A DNA stretch of 64,000 bases from Pomphorhynchus laevis (taxonomy: Eukaryota; Acanthocephala; Palaeacanthocephala; Echinorhynchida; Pomphorhynchidae): NCBI GenBank assembly GCA_012934845.2, contig WNNJ02001436.1, positions 37,662-101,661 on the forward strand. The letters run 5' to 3'. Shown here piece by piece: positions 42,713-54,144 of this stretch. The first letter of the stretch is position 1; every line of letters begins with the position of its first letter. Below the pieces are notes generated by a model. The model did not search any database, was not told where the DNA came from, and saw nothing but the letters and a program-made list of their open reading frames with translations. Both the position numbers and the translations under genes were made by a program.

Positions 42713-44340
42713 AATTGGTGGCGATTTCTGATGGCGATTCGCACCCAGTCGCGTTCTTTGCGAGAAGGCTTTCCGTCAGCGAACGACGTACGCATCAGTC
42801 GAGAAGGAAGCGCTAGCCATTGTTGAAGCCCTCAAAAAGTGGCGGCATTTCTTAATTGGGCGACATTTCAAGATTATAACAGATCAACAATCTGTAAGCT
42901 TCATATTTAAGAGCAACGTAAATAAAATTAAGAACCAGAAAATCCAGCGCTGGAAAGTTGAGTTAGCTGACTATTATTTCGATATTTACTTCCGTCCTGG
43001 TTCTTTGAACATTCCGGGTGACGCTTTTTCCAGAAATTGCGGGGCGCTCAGAGTAAACGGCTTGAAGGACACACACGATGCCTTGTGCCACCCAGGAGTG
43101 CGCAGACTTACACACTATGTTCGATCCCAAAACTTGCCGTACTCTATTGACGATATCAGAAGGATATGTGAAAATTTCGAAGCATGCAGGTACTGTAAAC
43201 ACAGATTTTGTTCCATTTCTCAGAATCATGTAGTCAAAGCTTCTCGACCGTTTGAAAGGCTATCAATAGACTTCGATGGTCCTTTGCCGAGTATGAATAG
43301 CAATCGTTTTATGTTTGTTGCTATAGACGAGTATAGTAGGTTTCCGTTTGCCCACGCGTGCCCTGACGTTTTTAGTCGAACAGTCTGTCGTTGCCTCAGC
43401 AATGTGTTTTCGATATTCGGGTGTCCATACTATATCCATTCTGACAGAGGAAGCGCATTTCTGTCCTCTGACATCAGAAAGTTCCTTAATGAACGAGGAA
43501 TCGCTAGTAGTGCCACCTCACCGTACAATCCTAGAGGTAATGGCTTGTGAGAAAGATTTAATGGCATTAATGGGAGGCTATAAGTACATCACTGTGTGGT
43601 AACAATATGCCGATTAGTAAATGGCAGATGTTTTACCGAGTGCTCTACACAGTATTCGATCATTATTGTCTACTGCCACTAACCAAACGCCGCACGAGCG
43701 AATATTTTCGTTTCCCAGGAAAGTGCGGGAATCTCTGTCCTACCCTAACTGAATGGTTGAGGGCATTCCTATCCTTGAAAGAAATCACTGTCGCAATTCA
43801 AAATACGATGACATAGCCGACCAAGCGAAACTCGTAAATTTCAACAACAAATAGGCTGTATATATCACATCTGCAAAGCTATCTATCGTTGCGAGACGTG
43901 GGTCCTGGCTGCGAAGTCAAAGGCCAATAAAGCGATGCAGTAGAGGCCACCAAGAGCACTGCAAGTGAAGACGGAGAATATGTGCTTGAAGATAATCTGA
44001 TTGACGCTGAAATAGAAGAAAAAGAAAAAAACTGACTGTAAAGGCGATGTTGCCGAAGAAGCACATAATGTTACGAAAATAAGTTCGCGGAAGAAGACCA
44101 CTCCACGTTACCATGATGACTATTTCTGGCAAGGGAGAATGTCATGATAATTGTTGTAATTAACTTTGGTATTTTCTAGATGTGCCTAGTAAAGCTATTT
44201 AGCAATCTCTTTGTTTACGTTACACGCCTTGAACAATCCCGTAGCTCGTTCAACTGTTAGCCATTTTATTACACCTGACCCCCAAATAAACCTTATTATT
44301 ATATAAAAACTTATACCCTTGAAGTATTTGTTGTTCTCCT
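42713..44340 (+). mobile_element. Ty3/gypsy LTR retrotransposon fossil (RNase H, integrase, probable 3' LTR start)
   Basis: Fossil of a Ty3/gypsy-type LTR retrotransposon on the plus strand. Recognisable parts: the end of RNase H, the integrase zinc-binding region, the integrase core, and a probable 3' LTR beginning near 44140 after a purine-rich tract. Its far end could not be fixed because no second LTR is in the window. The 5' half (gag, protease, RT) and the 5' LTR are missing. The remaining part is broken, with roughly four or more breaks. It looks moderately old. Confidence 0.8.
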
Positions 44341-44734
44341 CCTAGCTAGAAAGTGTCGCTTATGCATAGTGGTAAGCCCTTGACCAATCTTTCGCTATTT
44401 CCATCGTTGATCAGAAACTGCTGCTATCCAGCCTTCGCTATGGCTATGGTTTTTCTGCATCAGCCGTTGATTAGTTAAGGTTTTATTTGTCGATTTGATA
44501 TTTTAATTCGATACTCCACTTTCTCTTTAACCGTACACAAAAACTGGGAGGTTTATAAAAGATCGGTACTAAATAATTGATATTTTGCGTACTCTTGGGT
44601 AATATTTCGTTTAACATAGAAACATTTTTGTTTTAAGTAGTTCAATATGCTGATAATATAATACGCTTTTACAAAACTCGTCGATATCAACGAACTTGTA
44701 TCATCTGTTTTATAATGTGCGAGTTCACTGTCCA
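44341..44734. other. Spacer, nothing recognised
   Basis: Mixed-composition sequence after the LTR fossil. No clear frame or repeat match. Confidence 0.4.
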
Positions 44735-45600
44735 ACTATTTGTCATAAATTAACGTGGTTCGAAATATCGACAAGTTCGTTGTAATGTGTATCACTCAAC
44801 GTAACTATGCCTTCAAACTACCTTCATTAGTATTGGATGGTTCCTCTATACACATCGTAAATAAGCTCTCTTGTCTTAGAGTCAATGACAGTACAAGCTT
44901 TCGTTTCTGTATTTTATTAATCGTAAAGTTCGATGTTACTTTCCGTTCACCGTCGCATTTGTCAAAACGTAACTTATTCGATCTTTATAAAGTTACTACC
45001 ATCACTGATTTTCCCACAAATTGAATCAGTTTCATTAACTCTCTCATCAGTGTAATCTCTCCTCTAATTATTCACACCGCAGCTCTATCCTTTTAATTCT
45101 CCTTCGCTTCTATCACATTTCTCAACATCTTGACGAACTTCAATGTCTTAACATCTTCCAGTGTGCAACTTTTCGTCTCCTCGTCGTAACTCCACCTAAC
45201 TCTAATTTAATTTGTTCTTTTGAACTACTGTCTCGTAACTTTCGTTCTATATCTTCTTTAGCTCTTTCAAACAACTTTAACTACTAGTAGTCCCAAGAAA
45301 TTTCATGAACTTCGGTTCGCGTTCATTTCAAGTTGCAGCACCCATTTTTCGAACCGAAACATCTGAACACAAACTTCTCATTGTGTATTTTCAAAAAGTG
45401 TCCTCGTCATCACATTCAATCAGGATGACATCATTAGTGCATTGTTGAATTTTGAATCTTGCTATTTCTCTTTTCTTTCTAGACTATTTTTTGTTGTCTA
45501 CTTCTTTCCTTTTGTCTATTCCTCTGATATTAATGGATTTTGTGGGCTTGTAAACGGCTTGTTCGCATTCGCCACCTACATAAACTCATCTCTCTATTAA
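44735..45600 (+). mobile_element. L2/CR1-like LINE, diverged 3' part
   Basis: IHIVNKLSCLRVND (family IPIVHNLTFLGFHFD) near 44850, then in other frames LRFYHISQHLDEL and FRLLVVTPPNSN, collinear with the C-terminus of the 41690 copy. The end carries CTTGTAAACGGCTTGTTCGC and CGCCAC like the other 3' UTRs. Many lesions; an old copy. Confidence 0.6.
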
Positions 45601-45675
45601 ATTTTAAAATTTATAAAACCACATCCAAAAATAATTTTAAATTAACGATGCTTTCGAAATATATTTACGAAACTT

Positions 45676-46110
45676 AACAGTTAAAATCTGGCTTCATTAA
45701 ATTTGTCTATAAATTTGCGTTTTATGTATTTATTACATTTGCCTCTTTCGTTTGGGATTAGATTTTATGTATCATTCTGTTATTCATGAAATGTGTAATT
45801 GAATTGAGTTGAATTTAATTGGAGTTGAATTTAATTTGAGTTGAATTCAATTTGAGTTTTATTCATTTGAGTTGAATATTTTATTTGATACATAATATTT
45901 CTTGTAGTAAATATATTAATATAATTAAATATATAATATAATTCTTATATTAGCTTGTAAAACTAACGCTTTTTGAAGAATTAATAGTTAAAATCTGGCT
46001 TCATTAAATTTGTCTATAAATTTGCGTTTTATGTATTTATTGAATTTGCCTCTTTCGTTTGGTATGTCATTTTATTTATCATTTTGTCTATTCATGAAAT
46101 GTGCATCTTC
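45676..46110. repeat. ~130-bp direct repeat, 307 bp apart
   Basis: GTTAAAATCTGGCTTCATTA...TTGCCTCTTTCGTTTGG occurs at 45680 and 45987 with few differences. The flank TAGCTTGTAAAACTAACGC before the second copy recurs at about 46436 (TAGCTTGTAAAACGAACGC). The block between carries TTGAATTTAATTTGAG imperfect repeats. Confidence 0.75.
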
Positions 46111-46859
46111 ACCATTTAAATTTGTTTCTTCATTTATGAAATTAAAAGAAACAAATAAATAACGAATTTTCACACTAAGGATAAAAGTTGTAAGGAAATA
46201 ATGATAAATTAAAATAATTAAATGATCTAAAATTATTTAAATGTTAATGATTGATTACAATGCGTTTAAAAAATAAATTAAGCGAAAATTTCTCATTTAA
46301 CTAAATAGTATTAATAAATATTATTAAAAAATACAGATTATTAATTGAACTAGTACCTACTAATAAGGCATCCCTTGGCATATATAGCAGGATATCTGGC
46401 TTTTAGATTCTTTAGTTAAAAACAAGCAACTATATTAGCTTGTAAAACGAACGCTTCTTGAAGAAGTAACGTCACAACAGTGAGTTTAAAAATCGAACAG
46501 CAAAAGGGAACACGTTTTATAAATTTTCCTTATCGAACGAATGTCATCCATTTTTCTACTATGTCATATACTGTGTCATACCATATAATTTAAATGTTAG
46601 AAATTTTAACAAAATTATTTGGGTTGTTTATTTACTGTGATTTAATATTTAAAACTAACTCAATCTTCGATGTACAATTGTAAAAGTACATTTATTTTGA
46701 TAAAATAAATCAACATATGTACCCATAATCTAGAATTAATTAAAATAGGCGAATTAAGGATCCAGAATTTAATCAAATTTCAATAAAACATACTTTTATA
46801 CGTATTGCGGTATAAATAAACATTAAAACCACTTTCTGTTTATATGAATAAAATACTTA
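46111..46859. other. Intergenic, nothing recognised
   Basis: A+T-rich without frames or repeats shared with the window, apart from the 46436 flank noted for the neighbouring repeat. Confidence 0.45.
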
Positions 46860-47560
46860 AAGTAATTAAAAGACATTTCAAAAAATATTGTAGGGTAAAT
46901 TAATACTGGTTTAAACACTATTTCAGTATTAATTCTACAAAAGAATTTTTAGAACAGACAAAAGGAATAAATTTTCAAAATATAAATACATACGATTAAA
47001 GTACGCTTTATACAAATCTAGATTTAGTAGATATTAAAAAAGCATCAGAAAAATTAATTAATCTTATATTCGGAAACAAAAATTAAACCATCAAGTAAAT
47101 ATAAATATATGGATAAAATTGAATTAATAGAATCCTTAAATATTTTGATAAATCAAAATTATTTAAAAGTAGGGACATCTATATTTAGACAAGTAAAAGG
47201 TGTTCCAATGGGTGGTAATAGTAGCCCAATTATAGCTGACTTGTTTTTAAGCTTTATAGAATACGAATTTGTTCGTAACTGTTCAAAAAATAAATCTAAA
47301 CAATATAAATATATAAAATATGTTTCGATACATTGATGATATAAGTGTATTTAATTCTAGCAATTTTTATTCAATAAGCGAACACATTTATCCAGGTAAC
47401 ATCATTCTTAACAAAACCAATATTAATGATAAAGAAGGTGTATATCTAGATATGAACATTAAATTAACATTAACTAAAACTACTTTTAATTTATATCGTA
47501 AAGATGACATTTAAATTTACAAGAAACATTTTTGCATGAGCATTCATGCATACCATATAA
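46860..47560 (+). mobile_element. Penelope-like element, RT core, best copy
   Basis: Plus strand. N-terminal side with YDxSTLYTNLDLVDIKKAS (motif A region, about 46990-47050, broken). Then MDKIELIESLNILINQNYLK, FRQVKGVPMGGNSSPIIADL (motif B) and, after a frame change, [20 protein letters not shown] (motif C, YIDD) and [20 protein letters not shown]. The copy ends near 47560 in the CIPYNI segment. No GIY-YIG domain. Confidence 0.85.
47109..47336 (+). pseudogene. PLE reverse transcriptase, motif B segment
   Basis: 75 open codons with the PLE-specific GVPMGGNSSPIIADLFLSF. The following YIDD catalytic motif is read in another frame from 47320. Confidence 0.8.
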
Positions 47561-47809
47561 TATCTTATTACGCTTTATTCTAATTTAGATTGAGTAAATA
47601 TTAAAGAATGTAAGTAATATAATAATATTAATAATGTATTAATATTAATACATAATAATGTTATTAGTATAAATATAATATAAAAATAAATAAATATTAT
47701 AAATATATATTTATATATATAATTATTTATATATTATTTATTTATATATAAATATTTATAAATATTAATATTATATTAATATTTATTAATAATAATGAGA
47801 GAATTTATT
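47561..47809. other. A+T-only low-complexity stretch
   Basis: TATTTATATA/TAATATT runs; probably the microsatellite-like tail of the adjacent minus-strand LINE. Confidence 0.5.
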
Positions 47810-47883
47810 ATACCTCTTTACCTTTCGGTACTGGGTAAACAAAATAAATACACCAAAAGTTTATCAATTTTATAAATTGTATT

Positions 47884-48990
47884 TCAAAATCTTCTCCTAC
47901 TGTCAATATCGGATAGTGACATATTTTTCAAAATTGGGCAAGTGAAGATATGCAGCTTAGATGCGCATTCATTTTTGCAAAGAACACAAATGCACAAAGA
48001 GCACCGTGCATGTACTGGAATTCTAATAGCGCAGAATTTATCGTGATATCCATGGACAGATGCTCTCCAGATCAGCGGTCTTTTCCTTGCACAGGGTTCT
48101 CTCCATTTAGTCTGTAAGAATGCCGGAGTAAGATAAAATTCAGAATCCAATGACGTCGTCTTTCGAAAGAACATGTTCAGGTTAGTAGTAAATGATGCAG
48201 TGTGTTCAAGATTAAATGTTGAGCAAATGTATTTAGAGCAAGGTTCTAACGATGATAGTATCGCTATAACCGATGAAGAACATTTTGGTGAGACTCCAAC
48301 AATTCGCTTCACGAATCTCCATTGACACTTGTCCAACTGCTGAAAATTGAAGGGACTTAAATCCGACCAGATAACTGGCAAAGCATATGAAACTATGGGA
48401 AGCAACATACTTCGAAAATACCGGAGGGCTCCTGAGAAAGATAAAGAACCTAAGTTTTTTGCATAAGAGGTTGCTACAACTAACTTCGAGGATTTACGAT
48501 GTAGGTGTTCAGTAAATGACCATTTCGACGAAAGTAATACTCCCAAATAATTGTAACTATTGCAGAATTCTAAATCTACATTGCCTATTCTCAGCATGTC
48601 ACATCGACGCAAAGGTCCACCTAACCGAAATTTAAGGGCTTTCGATTTATTTACATTCACCGTCAACTGATTTGATAAACAATAGGATGACAGAGCATCT
48701 AACGCACTTTGAGCGGATAAAAGATCTTTGGCTAATATTACTAGATCGTCGGCATAGAGGGTACAAGAGTCTTCATTCGATGCATGACGAAGATGCATAG
48801 GCAAATCCATAACAAAAAAGGAAAATAATATAGGGCTGAGTGGATCTCCCTGTAAAACACCGCGATTAGCAAAAAAAGAAATCAGAGGTGTTGATACCAT
48901 CAGATACTTTAAGGCGATTAGGCTGAAGCACAGAATAAATAAGATACAAAAAGCGACCACTAACGGACACTCTGGTGGAAAGTTTATCAA
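47884..48990 (-). pseudogene. LINE ORF2 reverse transcriptase, C-terminal half with zinc-like end
   Basis: 368 codons: NRGVLQGDPLSPILFSFF (motif B), SCTLYADDLVILAKDL (motif C, intact), LTVNVNKSKALKF, NSYNYLGVLLSSKW, LLPIVSYALPVIWSDLSP. At the C-terminus CSLCICVLCKNECASKLH then FTCP, a Cys/His pattern like the C-terminal CCHC of other LINEs. All RT catalytic residues in this half are present. Confidence 0.85.
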
Positions 48991-49708
48991 GTAACAAAGA
49001 ACGATTCACTGTGTCAAATGCTCGCTCAAAGTCAACAAAAGTAGCATACAACGGTCTACGATTAGCGAAACAATTGGTGACTTCGTCACGGACAAACTTT
49101 ATTGCATCGGACGTTGACCTTTTCGGGCGGAATCCATACTGCTCCGTAGGTAAGAGATGCTCGCGAAACTTAATAAGGCGCATATACATTATATGAGTCA
49201 ATAACTTATAACTGTGATTCAATATCGCAATCCCCCTGTACGCATCCAGTGAATCATAGTCACCTTTGCCCTTATGCAGGATCTTAATTACACCGTCGCG
49301 CCACGAAATCGGAAACGGATGACCTGCAAGAAGTAGATTGAAAAGTTCTGTCCAGTAGTCTATCAAAATATCGATAGTCGACTTTAACTGTTCTACGCAT
49401 AATTGATCTAATCCGGCAGCTTTATGATCTTTTAAGATTGATAGGGAACTTACGACTTCAAATGGCGTAAAAGGTAAATTCAGAGGATCTGAACCGTATA
49501 TTGAATTTATGCATGAAACTGAAGATAAACGTACAGGCATGTCTTCTAATATTGAATGGCGCAAAATAGATTGGAAGTGTGATTTCCAATTTTCTATTTG
49601 AATCCTGGAATATGTTCCAATGTTAGCTTTCTTAAGTATCCACGGTGTCGACTCCGCCTTAGACAATTCCCGTCGTTCAATCTCTAAACGTCGTTCTCTA
49701 CGATACAT
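48866..49708 (-). pseudogene. LINE ORF2 reverse transcriptase, N-terminal half
   Basis: 280 codons: KAAGLDQLCVEQLK, WRDGVIKILHKGKGDYDSLD, YRGIAILNHSYKLLTHIMY, TEQYGFRPKRSTSDAI and ATFVDFERAFDTVNRSLL (motif A). One frame change near 48880 separates it from the second half, whose frame overlaps. Confidence 0.85.
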
Positions 49709-50115
49709 CGATACAAGTTTAACTTAAAGCCTACGTAAATCTACAAAATCTTTCCTCACCGTTAAATCGAACCGATAACTCTTATTTAATTGAATTAAAT
49801 ATTGCTGGAACTGTTTAAACCAAGCGGGTTTTACTAGGTATGAGTTTTTTTGGAATAGTCGGATTCATATCTACAAGCCGATAGAAGGGTGGAAATTACA
49901 GAAGTAATGCTGTTCCCCAGTTCTCCTGATCTAAGGAATTGAAAAGCTAGATTTATTTGACTATAATCAATTGCTGAAGTACATAATTTCCTGCTAGGTT
50001 GACGGGGCAAATCTATTGATCGTATGTTGCATATGCAATCGAAAATACACGAGACAGGTTTGTGTTTACGAACTAACGCCCATTTTGAAGATAGTTCTAG
50101 CCCTATATGTCTTAC

Positions 50116-50640
50116 CTACACGTTAGTAAATATGATGTCTATACAGCTTTTACCTGTAGAAGATTCGTAGGACCAATTTTCATTAGGGACGTATAACTTT
50201 AGATTTATAGACTTAAAGTAATTGACAAGAATTCGCAATTTTCCTGTGATTGGACTGGTGAATCTTGCATTAAAATCTCCTGCGATAATTATCGGGACTG
50301 TGCTGTTTAGAGTTGAAAGAAGCTGAGAAATTTCGTCAATTATATCTGCCGCGGTAAGTGTGGGTTTGAAATAGCATGCGATAAAAGTGATGACAGGTGT
50401 TTCAAGCAGTATAGAATTCAGCAAATACCTACATTGCCAATCCCTGAAGGCCCTATTTAAACCTAAAATTATTCCACCCGCGGGGCGACCACGAATGCCC
50501 AATAAAGCAGGATTGTCAAATGTATAAAAACCAGGTAAAGAATAATTATTAGTAAACATGGTATCTAATAGTACCACAACGTGAAAGGTATCGAACCAGG
50601 ATTCAATACCTTGCTCGATCAAAGACGCCAAACCTTCCAC
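50116..50640 (-). pseudogene. LINE ORF2 endonuclease domain
   Basis: APE-type endonuclease: LLDTMFTN, GRPAGGIILGLNR, ITFIACYFKP, PIIIAGDFNARF (catalytic Asp/Asn) and CIDIIFTNV. It then breaks, and continues as LSSKWALVRKHKPVSCIFD. The N-terminal catalytic Glu region lies before the first Met in a short frame. Confidence 0.75.
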
Positions 50641-50712
50641 ATTAAATAGTAACAGTCTAAAAGACTTGTGGTGCTCACAAACCTGACTATTACTTCTTGC
50701 AGAAGAGGATAG

Positions 50713-51225
50713 TCATATTGACGACCAATCCATTAATGAGGAATTAACGGGTGTTGTGCCTACCTTTCCATTATTCGGTCTACGAACAATTTGAAAATTT
50801 CTAATTATGTAATTACTATTTGGGTTTGCAAGTCTTTTCTCTTGTAGCTGTTTGCGCAGAACCTGATTGGCAACACGCTCTTCGGGGGGAAAATCCGGCA
50901 TTATGTAAACATTCCTAAAACGATCAACTTTTCTCAATTTATAAGAGTTTGATAAAACGTTGCTGGCCGTTACCTCGTCCGTTGAAACTAAAGTCCACGG
51001 AGGAATGTCTGTTCTTTTGGCTGGAAGTCGATGGACCTTAATTGAAAATTTTGCAGTTATTTGAATGCCTACAGCGGATAAAATGTCTCTAACACTAGCT
51101 TCATCATCCGCTGTATTTGGTAGATTGCGTATAATAAAATTTGACGAGTGCAAAGCTGATTTTTCGCAACTGTTAATGATTTCCAATTGGGGAGCAGATA
51201 CTTGATTTAATATTAGAAGTGGCAA
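50713..51225 (-). CDS. LINE ORF1 C-terminal part (RRM-like)
   Basis: 170 codons. NFIIRNLPNTADDEASVRDI looks like the first strand and helix of an RRM. VHRLPAKR, PPWTLVST, NVYIMPDFPPEER and ANQVLRKQLQEKRLANPNSN then match the usual ORF1 second half (R-x-R-LR-EL...NP). It ends just before the endonuclease ORF. Confidence 0.7.
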   Translation of the reverse strand: MPLLILNQVSAPQLEIINSCEKSALHSSNFIIRNLPNTADDEASVRDILSAVGIQITAKFSIKVHRLPAKRTDIPPWTLVSTDEVTASNVLSNSYKLRKVDRFRNVYIMPDFPPEERVANQVLRKQLQEKRLANPNSNYIIRNFQIVRRPNNGKVGTTPVNSSLMDWSSI

Positions 51226-51775
51226 GGATAGAACGCGTTACTTCTCTACGTACTACACTTGCGAAACTACGATTCTGAAATGGAGAGGGTTTGTGAGATG
51301 ATAGATTTTGAGAAAGGTTAGAAGATATTTCCTTGGATTGTGCTAATTTTAGTTTATCGATCTTAGCCTCCAAATTGCTTATAGCAACATTCGCATGTTC
51401 TAAGGATTGTTCTATAGTTCGTTTTTCAGCACAAATTCCACAGATGAATCGCTGAAGAAAGAAATCTCGAGATACCCTACGAGGAGACTCGACAACAGTA
51501 TATAAAGAACAACTAAAACCGTCACATTTCAATTCAAATGACACGTACTCGCTAGAATCATCGTAACTTAACGGAATGGAATCAAGCTTATCTACGCTAC
51601 GTGCAGTAAGCTGAGACAAGTATGCAGATGTGGGAGCGTCAATAGAAGAATTCGCACGGTTGGAACACCTGCTACCAGGAAGACAATCGACACAGAGTTT
51701 GCCGGACTTTGCACACAAACAGCTTTTGCAAACAGCATTTCGACCATTACATTGGCAACAATGAGAAGCAGACAT
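51173..51775 (-). CDS. LINE ORF1 N-terminal part: CXC-type cysteine cluster, PHD-like motif, coiled coil
   Basis: 200 codons from MSASHCCQCNG. Residues 6-40 form a dense cysteine cluster (CCQCNG, CKSC, CAKSG, CVDCL, CSNR), resembling TSO1/tesmin CXC zinc modules. Around 78-115, KCDGFSCS...FICGIC resembles a reduced PHD finger. At 120-150 is a Leu-heptad helix (SLEHANVAISNLEAKIDKL). It overlaps the next frame (51225-50713), so one frame change probably splits a single ORF1. Role inferred: RNA or DNA binding by the element's particle. The same cluster starts the 61.2-kb element. Confidence 0.7.
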   Translation of the reverse strand: MSASHCCQCNGRNAVCKSCLCAKSGKLCVDCLPGSRCSNRANSSIDAPTSAYLSQLTARSVDKLDSIPLSYDDSSEYVSFELKCDGFSCSLYTVVESPRRVSRDFFLQRFICGICAEKRTIEQSLEHANVAISNLEAKIDKLKLAQSKEISSNLSQNLSSHKPSPFQNRSFASVVRREVTRSILATSNIKSSICSPIGNH

Positions 51776-51850
51776 TTTTCTTTTGTAATTAGCTTGAACA
51801 ATGATTGCTGCTCGACACTCGTTGCTCGAAGGTTGTCGTAATATTGCTTG

Positions 51851-52088
51851 TCAGTAGATTGTGTATATTAATTGTATTTACTTTAGATTGTAAGTAACTT
51901 TAATCAACAATTTATATCTAAATGTATTTTATTTATCTCAAACTTCTTTCGTTATATTAAATGTTTTAATATAACATTTTTTTAAATGTTATATTATTAA
52001 TAACATTAATAATATTACTAATGTTAATAATAACATTATTATACATATAATAACTATATAGCTCAGAATTACATTTGGATCAAATTTA
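51851..52088. other. Short A+T-rich spacer
   Basis: TTAATAATATTA runs; nothing recognised. Confidence 0.4.
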
Positions 52089-52344
52089 ATCTTTATATGG
52101 CGAGTCATTCCCGGGAAAAATACAAATTGTTTTTAACAAATATTTCGGCTGTCCGATCATTATTCTTTAAAAGATTGGGTATATTATCTCTCAAAAATTT
52201 TTATGCTAATTTTTTTATGTAAAAAAAAACAAAAATATTGAGAGATAATATTCACACTCCTTTGAAGAGGGCTGCTCGGACAGTAAAAATATTGGTTAAA
52301 AACAATTTGTATTTTTTCTAGGGAATGACTCGTCATATAAAGAT
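52089..52344. mobile_element. MITE, 256 bp, with long terminal inverted repeats
   Basis: Left end ATCTTTATATGGCGAGTCAT; right end is the complement of ATCTTTATATGACGAGTCAT. Pairing extends inward, imperfectly, for over 100 bases (ACAAATTGTTTTTAAC, CTGTCCGA, TATTATCTCTCA). Flanks are A/T only, so a TA-type duplication cannot be confirmed. No coding capacity. Confidence 0.85.
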
Positions 52345-52369
52345 ATAACTTCTATCTAACAAAAATTAA

Positions 52370-52445
52370 ACCCTTCAGCAATATAAATATATGGATAAAA
52401 TTGAATTAATAGGTGTATCAATGGGAGGTAATTATTTCATTTAAT
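52370..52445 (+). mobile_element. Penelope-like element fragment
   Basis: ATATATGGATAAAATTGAAT then GTATCAATGGGAGGTAATTA match MDKIELI and GVPMGG of the 47.1-kb copy with the stretch between deleted. It lies directly beside the MITE. Confidence 0.7.
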
Positions 52446-52800
52446 CGAATAACTTCAAAATAGATTATTATTTTATTTTATCAAAAACTGCAAAAGAGAT
52501 TTATATTACCGCCAACGTTTTCGACGCTTTACGGCCTCTTCCTTGGCTACCAATCTGAAATTACACAAATATTAACGTCAGTCGCAAAACAATGCAAAAG
52601 CAGTTGTTTTCATCAGCCCATAAACTTTCTAAATTAGCAAGATTGTACAGCGAAATGATGACTGATTTAGTCCCAGGTTTACAATAGATGAAAATGTCGT
52701 TTGTTTTGTAGTTTCATTTAAGTATTTCTTATAGTCATAAAAACAAATTTAAAAAATATTCTTTGCATTCTTTTGCATTCTTGGTAAAGCATGTATAATA
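52446..52800. other. Spacer, weak exon-like patch only
   Basis: Minus strand 52550-52506 has a good TTTCAG acceptor and a short basic frame to a stop (KRRKRWR in one phase). No partner exon with a fitting phase was found. Confidence 0.3.
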
Positions 52801-52905
52801 GGGATGTATAATAGGGCTGATAAGGTTTGGCATACATATCGTCGGGATGTGGATCCGTCTAATGATTCTGAAACGGTTAGACGTAATAGCTTGTATTGTT
52901 AAAGC
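52801..52905 (+). mobile_element. LINE linker fragment
   Basis: RADKVWHTYRRDVDPSNDSE resembles the segment between endonuclease and RT in jockey/CR1 LINEs (compare RLRNKAWSRGKKS at 39670). The 3' end at 54145 may be the other part of the same copy. Confidence 0.4.
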
Positions 52906-53439
52906 ACCAACTCAATCGCGAAAGTCAATAAATATCTTCATGATATCCTTATCTATCCTTACGTCTGATCTAACCAATTTTATTTTTTCTTAATTTCGAG
53001 AACCAGGATTAAGCTGATGATTGTCTGTTGTTAAAATCTATAATAATATCATGTTCATATCAGTCTCACCATGTACTTATCAGTCTCACCATGTATTCTA
53101 TTATACAGTTAACTACCACTTAAATAGTAAAAAGCTTCGACAGAGAACCGTTCAAACACCTTTAAATGTCCATGATAATTTGAAGTGTCATTACTATTTA
53201 CAGATCAATATCTCCCTTTGTACTATTGACTATAAATTTCGAAATATCAAATCTTACTAATACATTATTTAGCCTTTTAAAGTGAAATTAATATTAGGTT
53301 TTTAAACTATTTACCATATTGTCAATTTAGTGAAATTCACACTCTTCGTAATTTAATACAATCTACTCTCTTGTAAGTTTTTAATACAATATTGGAAAGC
53401 AACAAAAGGTGCATTGTTGGTTTAAAATGCTTAAAAAAG

Positions 53440-53545
53440 ATTTATTTTTACGTGGCAAATGCGTGCCGGCACACGCTTACATGACCACAACAACAACAAA
53501 AATCTAAATCATTTTTCAAGGAGGTGGCTACGGAGGCCCACCTCC
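53440..53545 (-). mobile_element. L2/CR1-like LINE 3'-UTR fragment
   Basis: The complement carries TTGTTGTGGTCATGTAAGCG and GCATTTGCCACGTAAAAATA, matching 42428-42485. It is a severely truncated insertion of the family. Confidence 0.7.
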
Positions 53546-54144
53546 TCTAAGCTTAAAAACATCTCAACACGGTATATTTTCCATTATTTAATACACACAA
53601 AGAATCATGAACAATTTTATTATCTAAAAACTTGTCTGATATATAAGAATTTTTAAAATGATATAATGTTATTTGCAATAGATATTTGTTCTTGTATAAT
53701 TGCACTACGGACTGCTTGAATCCGCGAAGGGTTAACATATTAAATTACTTTTGTGTCATCAGGAAAGTGAAGCTTTTCATAATATTTCAGCAACAATGTC
53801 GACTTCAAGAATACAACTCATTATTTTCAAAAAATATTTTAAATTATTTACGATATATTAATTTTAATTAACAAATACCCATTTATTCTTATTTTATATT
53901 AATAAAATATAAATATATTAATATATTTATATTAATGTATATAATATTAATATATAATATTAATATATAATAATTATATTATATAGAATAGAATTTATTT
54001 AGAGTGGCCTTTGTGGTAAATAGAACCATTTACAGGTCCACTATAAAAATTATAAGACGAGTTTACGTCCTATGAATGTTTGAACTTGTATGTAGAGTTA
54101 TTGAATTGATTGCGGCTGAAAGTGTTATTTTAGTTCGTTTGCAA
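53546..54144. other. Spacer, nothing recognised
   Basis: A+T-rich with TATTAATATA runs at 53920-53980; no coding signal. Confidence 0.4.

Larger units (their letters stand above)
47810..51850 (-). mobile_element. Nearly full-length LINE with cysteine-rich ORF1, minus strand
   Basis: Order on the minus strand: 5' region 51850-51780; ORF1 51775-50713 (two overlapping frames); endonuclease 50640-49950; RT 49708-48866 and 48990-47884; short 3' end to about 47810. Roughly four breaks, each mild. The clade was not settled: the RT has GVLQGDPLSPILF and YADDLVILA rather than RTE or L2 signatures. It is relatively young by the length of its open frames. Confidence 0.85.

Noticed and set aside
52506-52550. 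Terminal exon of another host gene on the minus strand
   Set aside because: Acceptor and short basic frame look reasonable, but no upstream exon with matching phase or recognisable protein was found.
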